From assembly GCA_045863555.1 (NCBI GenBank), contig BTUU01000014.1:62001-126000 (forward strand): DNA of 64,000 bases, read 5' to 3'. Source of the DNA: JACRLV01 sp045863555 (GTDB lineage: Bacteria > Planctomycetota > Phycisphaerae > UBA1845 > Fen-1342). A program made the translations under genes and the position numbers. Shown in pieces: positions 60,528 through 64,000 of this stretch. Each line of letters opens with the position of its first letter. Within the stretch, counting starts at the first letter, position 1. The notes below the pieces were generated by a model, which saw only the letters and a program-made list of their open reading frames with translations, had not been told where the DNA came from and did not search any database.

Positions 60528-60919
60528 AACGCATCCTCATCACCGCCGCCATCTTTGCGGCGCTCTTCACCGTCCAAAGCTTCGGACAGCCCCGCGCCGG
60601 CCGGGCGTGGCAGGATGACGGGTGGCCCGGCCGCGTTCAGCGCGCCGATTCGCCTCGCCGCGGGCTCGATCCAGATCGCTCCGGACGTCCCCGGCAGCAG
60701 GTTCGCCAGCAGCTTCGCGACCCCGCCAACTGCCCGCAGGACGTTCGGCCGGGCTGCGGCGATCCCCGCGACGACCGGCAGCGCCAATGGTGTGATCGGC
60801 CGGCCGGTTCGCCGGGTCCCGGGTGGCGAGACCGGTCCGGCGGCGACCGGCGCGGCCGAGGTTCCTTCGGGTCTCGCTCGGGTCGTGGAGGCGGCCGATT
60901 CTGGAATCCGTCGAGATGA
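60524..60919 (+). CDS. small exported Arg/Gly-rich protein
   Basis: A 131-residue exported protein with a signal peptide (residues 1-21, cleavage after SFG). The mature part is almost entirely Arg, Gly, Asp, Pro and Gln, with DRSGRPRQQVRQQLRDPAN and a C-terminal GSFGSRSGRGGGRFWNPSR; two Cys lie near residues 70 and 78. It is probably disordered and strongly basic. It overlaps the sensor gene by four bases and ends the sigma operon. I do not recognise a family. High Arg content can be forced by GC bias, but the overlap and signal peptide support a real gene. Confidence 0.6.
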   Translation: MKRILITAAIFAALFTVQSFGQPRAGRAWQDDGWPGRVQRADSPRRGLDPDRSGRPRQQVRQQLRDPANCPQDVRPGCGDPRDDRQRQWCDRPAGSPGPGWRDRSGGDRRGRGSFGSRSGRGGGRFWNPSR

Positions 60920-61145
60920 ATGTGGATTCATGCCGATTTCGAACCGGTCCGGCAGGTGGCCGAGTGTTTCCGCGGCTTGCGCGTGGAAGCACTCGTGCCC
61001 ATTCTAACGCCGCCGGAGCCCACGCACGCCCGGAATGCTAGCGCCGACACTAGCACCTAGATCGCTTCAATTCTCATTCAAAATCGCCTATCCTCAAGGT
61101 TCGTCGGCGCTGACACCGGCACATCGCTTGCACTGGGCTGCAATC

Positions 61146-61712
61146 ATGGGTTTCCCGCACGAGGCAGAAGTTACGCTGCTGCTATCAGCCGCCCGCGCCG
61201 GCGACGCGGGCGCGGTCAGCCAGCTCTGGGCGCGAATCGAGGCACAGATTCGCGAGATCGCCCGCGGCCTGCTTGCACACGAGGCCCGGCGCGGCGACAT
61301 GCAGACGACCGTGCTCTGCAATGAGGCGTACGTGCGGATTGCCGCGTGGAATGGGAACGGCCTTCCGGAGAACCGGCGTGAGCTGTTCGCGATCGTCGCC
61401 AAGGTGATGCGTCACACGCTGGTTGATGACGCCCGCAAGCGGAACCGGCTGAAGCGAGGCGGCGGTCGCCTGCCCTCGGAATTGCGCGATGATCTGCTCG
61501 CCTTCGAGTACGACGCCGATCGAATCCTCGCCGTCCACGAATCGCTGGAGCGCATCAAAACCGAAGATCCCGGCCTGGTTCGGCTCGTCGAGCTCCGGTT
61601 CTTCTTTGGACGGAGCGTCGCCGAAACCGCTGAGATCCTCGGTGTCTCGCGCCGCCAGGTAAGCAAAGACTGGAGCTACGTCAAGGCGCGGCTGTACGAT
61701 CTGCTTGCCTGA
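61146..61712 (+). CDS. ECF sigma-like factor of the planctomycete kinase-linked group
   Basis: A 188-residue sigma factor: LLLSAARAGDAGAVSQLWAR (region 2 start), RGDMQTTVLCNEAYVRIAAW, RRELFAIVAKVMRHTLVDDA near residue 80 (region 2.3-2.4), and region 4 near 140-185 (LVELRFFFGRSVAETAEILG, SRRQVSKDWSYVKARLYDLL). This pattern fits the TIGR02999-type ECF group, widespread in planctomycetes and usually followed by a Ser/Thr kinase, as here. No anti-sigma gene accompanies it, so regulation probably runs through the kinase. The 226-base gap before it (60920-61145) holds only a short 6-bp inverted repeat (61036-61055). Confidence 0.88.
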   Translation: MGFPHEAEVTLLLSAARAGDAGAVSQLWARIEAQIREIARGLLAHEARRGDMQTTVLCNEAYVRIAAWNGNGLPENRRELFAIVAKVMRHTLVDDARKRNRLKRGGGRLPSELRDDLLAFEYDADRILAVHESLERIKTEDPGLVRLVELRFFFGRSVAETAEILGVSRRQVSKDWSYVKARLYDLLA

Positions 61713-61730
61713 CGATGCGGAGGTTCGCCG

Positions 61731-64000
61731 ATGACGCGCGACGCGAACGGCCACCCTTCCGGCGATTCGCGCCGCGTCCGCGAGCTCTTCGGCCGCGTGA
61801 TCGACCTGCCGCGCGAGCAGTGGCCGGCGTTTCTTGAGGCCGAGTGCGCGGACCTGCGGGTGCGCGGCGAGGTCGAGCGGCTGCTTCGGCACCACAATCC
61901 GGCGCAGGATGACTTTCTGGAAGCCCCGGCCGCGACCGTCCGAATCGCCGCCGTAGACACCTGGGCGAATTCGCTGATCGGTGGGCGAATCGGCCAGTAC
62001 ACGCTCCTTCGACTCATCGCAGCCGGCGGCATGGGCTGCGTTTTCGAAGCGCGGCAGGAACACCCCGTCCGGAACGTCGCGGTGAAGATCCTTCCGCCGG
62101 GCATCAGTGCGTCCTCTGCGCTTGCGCGTTTTCGTCTCGAACCCGAGCTGCTCGCCCGCCTCCAGCATCCCAACATCGCGCAGGTTTTTGAATCGGGCGT
62201 TGAGGAGAGCGACCTCGGGCCGCTCCCGTACTTTGCGATGGAGCTGATCCGCGGCGCAGTCTCGATCGTCGACTTCGCGAAGGCCGCGGTGCTTGATTCC
62301 CGGAGGCGGCTGGAGATGTTTGTAAAGGTCTGCGACGCGGTTCACCACGGCCACCAGAAGGGCGTGATCCACCGCGATCTCAAGCCTGCCAACATCCTCG
62401 TCGGCGCAGACGGCGAGCCGAAGGTCATCGACTTCGGCATCGCCCGCGCCACCGACGCCGACGTCCTCGTCACCACCCAGCAAACCCACGTCGGCGATCT
62501 CATCGGAACCGTCCGCTACATGAGCCCCGAGCAGTGCGACGGCGATTCCACGCGAATCGACATCCGCACCGATGTCTATTCGCTCGGCGTCGTTCTCTAC
62601 GAACTGCTTACCGGCCAATCGCCCTACGAGACCACGGGCACGACGATCTATTCGGCCGTACGGATGATCAAGGACGACGCCCCGCGCCAACCCAGTGTGC
62701 ACATCCGCTCGCTCCGCGGCAACGTGGATGCCATCGTGCTCAAGGCCCTCGAAAAGGACCCCGCCCGCCGCTACGGCTCCGCCGCCGATCTCGCCCGCGA
62801 CATCCGCCACCATCTCGCCCATGAGACGATCGAGGCGCGACCGCCGGGGTGGAACGCAGCGCTACTCAACTGGCTGCGCCGGCACCCGATCGCGACATCC
62901 ACAATCGCGTCGATGCTTCTGCTCGCGTTCAGCCTCGTAGGCGCCGGAGTCAACTACTGGTACTTGACTTCAAGACCCGCGCAAATCCAAATAAGTCAGG
63001 ATTGCAGCACCGCTCAGGTCGTTACAGCGATTGGAGGACCGTTGCGAGCCTGGCGCGGAAAACCGGGGAGTATCCGCTTCGCAGAATTCGTCGACAGACC
63101 CGAGGCGCTCGGCGGAGGCCCGGTCGCGATTATCGGGGCGCCGGTCGCCTCCACGCTGACGTGGGCCGGTTCAGTCGGAGTTTTCGATCTGCGGAAGAAC
63201 GAGACCGCCGATCCGGAGTTCTGGCGACTGCGCACCGAAGACATCGCTCGCGATGAGATTATCAGGCATCGCGGCAGAGACGATATCTCGCTCGAAACCA
63301 CCGCGTTTGGTCCGGTTGTCGGAATCCTCGCTGATGTGTTCGACGACCCACCCGGAAGTGCGGCGCCAGAGCTCGTTTGCTTCTTCAAACACCAGGACGT
63401 CACGCATGGAGCCCTGTGCATCTACCGACTGAATGGAACGCTGGCATATCGAATCTGGATTGACGCCGACCTTGAGGTGCTTTATTGGGTACCGGGTCCC
63501 CGCGTCCTCGTCTGCCATGGCTTCAACGGCGAAGTGCCAACGGTAGACCGCGAAGTACAGGACCCGAGTCCGACGGTCTGGCACCCGCGCGTCACATTCG
63601 GAATTCGCCCGGTCCTCGGCACGATACTTGGCGAGTATCTCGTGCAAGAACCGTCGGAGCGAGAAAATGCGCGTGCCGAGGTCCTTCCACTCTGGTACCT
63701 TTGCGCGCTCCCGCTCACCGCCGATCACCCGCGTGCCCTGATCGCAACCACGAGGGTGTTTCCACCGGAGGATACCAACGTACGCGACCGCTGGGTTCAA
63801 GTGATGGAATTGGCAGCCCCGATCGGGGAAAACCGTCCGCCAGGCTTGCAATCGACGTCGGTCGTCTGGTCCATCGACGCGGCGACGGGATCGGTGATCC
63901 GCAAAGAATCAATGGGCGACCTATACCGCAAGTATGGGCGCACACCGGAAAACCCGGACGGATACTTCCCGCCCTACGACTCCTGGTACCTCGGCGAACT
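61731..64000 (+). CDS. Ser/Thr protein kinase, C-terminus beyond window
   Basis: At least 756 codons, running off the window end without a stop. Residues 1-80 form a helical leader. The kinase domain spans about 86-370: Gly-rich loop LIAAGGMGCVFEAR, AVKILPPG, HRDLKPANIL near 214, DFGIARATDAD near 234, and YMSPEQCDGDSTR near 264. After the transmembrane helix at about 390-411 (STIASMLLLAFSLVGAGV), the rest is extracellular and beta-rich, with no domain I recognise; it has few Cys. GGAGG precedes the ATG. The gene lies 18 bases after the ECF sigma gene, so the kinase and sigma factor are co-expressed; phosphorylation may activate the sigma factor, which is inference. Confidence 0.9.
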   Translation, partial: MTRDANGHPSGDSRRVRELFGRVIDLPREQWPAFLEAECADLRVRGEVERLLRHHNPAQDDFLEAPAATVRIAAVDTWANSLIGGRIGQYTLLRLIAAGGMGCVFEARQEHPVRNVAVKILPPGISASSALARFRLEPELLARLQHPNIAQVFESGVEESDLGPLPYFAMELIRGAVSIVDFAKAAVLDSRRRLEMFVKVCDAVHHGHQKGVIHRDLKPANILVGADGEPKVIDFGIARATDADVLVTTQQTHVGDLIGTVRYMSPEQCDGDSTRIDIRTDVYSLGVVLYELLTGQSPYETTGTTIYSAVRMIKDDAPRQPSVHIRSLRGNVDAIVLKALEKDPARRYGSAADLARDIRHHLAHETIEARPPGWNAALLNWLRRHPIATSTIASMLLLAFSLVGAGVNYWYLTSRPAQIQISQDCSTAQVVTAIGGPLRAWRGKPGSIRFAEFVDRPEALGGGPVAIIGAPVASTLTWAGSVGVFDLRKNETADPEFWRLRTEDIARDEIIRHRGRDDISLETTAFGPVVGILADVFDDPPGSAAPELVCFFKHQDVTHGALCIYRLNGTLAYRIWIDADLEVLYWVPGPRVLVCHGFNGEVPTVDREVQDPSPTVWHPRVTFGIRPVLGTILGEYLVQEPSERENARAEVLPLWYLCALPLTADHPRALIATTRVFPPEDTNVRDRWVQVMELAAPIGENRPPGLQSTSVVWSIDAATGSVIRKESMGDLYRKYGRTPENPDGYFPPYDSWYLGE

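Noticed and set aside
1..64000. Insertion sequences, integrases, prophage genes or a replication origin
   Set aside because: No transposase, recombinase, phage structural gene, DnaA-box cluster or att-like repeat next to the tRNA could be identified.

Overview
This GC-rich window reads as a chromosomal segment of a Planctomycetota bacterium, most likely in or near the Phycisphaerae. This is inferred from content only. The signs are: exported proteins ending in dockerin-like tandem calcium loops (GDLDGDGDVDL type), a DUF1800/DUF1501 gene pair, a prenyltransferase-repeat/DUF4159 protein, planctomycete-style ECF sigma factors next to Ser/Thr kinases, zinc-ribbon fusions and a Uma2 gene family. 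No transposase, integrase, CRISPR array or replication origin was seen, so the window looks like ordinary, loosely organised chromosome with a few accessory islands.

Layout. 1-8.4 kb: the end of an ABC-2 permease, an exported amidohydrolase and a lipoprotein hydrolase (minus strand), then a secretin with a strong terminator and a HEAT-repeat protein plus a small membrane protein. 8.4-16.4 kb: a DUF4159 protein divergent from a membrane-anchored Ser/Thr kinase, then an apparent operon of lysine 2,3-aminomutase, a YkgJ-type cysteine-cluster protein and two D-Ala-D-Ala-ligase-like ATP-grasp enzymes. 16.6-31.6 kb: a large RTX-like repeat protein, a DUF2007/zinc-ribbon/GNAT fusion, an orphan oligopeptide-binding protein, a three-gene exported-protein/DUF1800/DUF1501 operon, two paralogous lipoproteins and a FecCD-type permease. 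31.8-39 kb: three exported dockerin-like proteins, one of them a quinoprotein-type propeller joined to a metzincin-like protease motif.

39-46 kb: an AbgT-family transporter, a small ferredoxin, and then, on the minus strand, L,D-transpeptidase, MBOAT acyltransferase, a structured non-coding segment and a retron-type reverse transcriptase. 46-51 kb: rpsO and pnp, then another dockerin-like protein. 51-56 kb: pruA (glutamate semialdehyde dehydrogenase) flanked on both sides by fragments of its own ends, followed by three tandem Uma2 nucleases and a tRNA-Val. 56-64 kb: a family-43 glycosidase, a di-iron MBL protein, a four-gene ECF sigma/anti-sigma/CnrX-like sensor operon, and an ECF sigma factor next to a Ser/Thr kinase that runs off the end.

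The most notable system is the retron at about 41.36-42.71 kb. The reverse transcriptase has both retron signature motifs (NAxxH and VTG), YADD, and an N-terminal transmembrane segment supported by a good ribosome binding site. Just upstream lies a candidate msr-msd RNA bounded by a perfect 13-bp inverted repeat, with two short msr-like hairpins and one long msd-like hairpin. No separate effector gene is adjacent, so this may be a membrane-tethered retron of an undescribed type. Second-rank observations are the kamA/YkgJ/double ATP-grasp operon, the pruA end-duplications, a gene that may start at ATC behind a consensus Shine-Dalgarno, and several unusual domain fusions.
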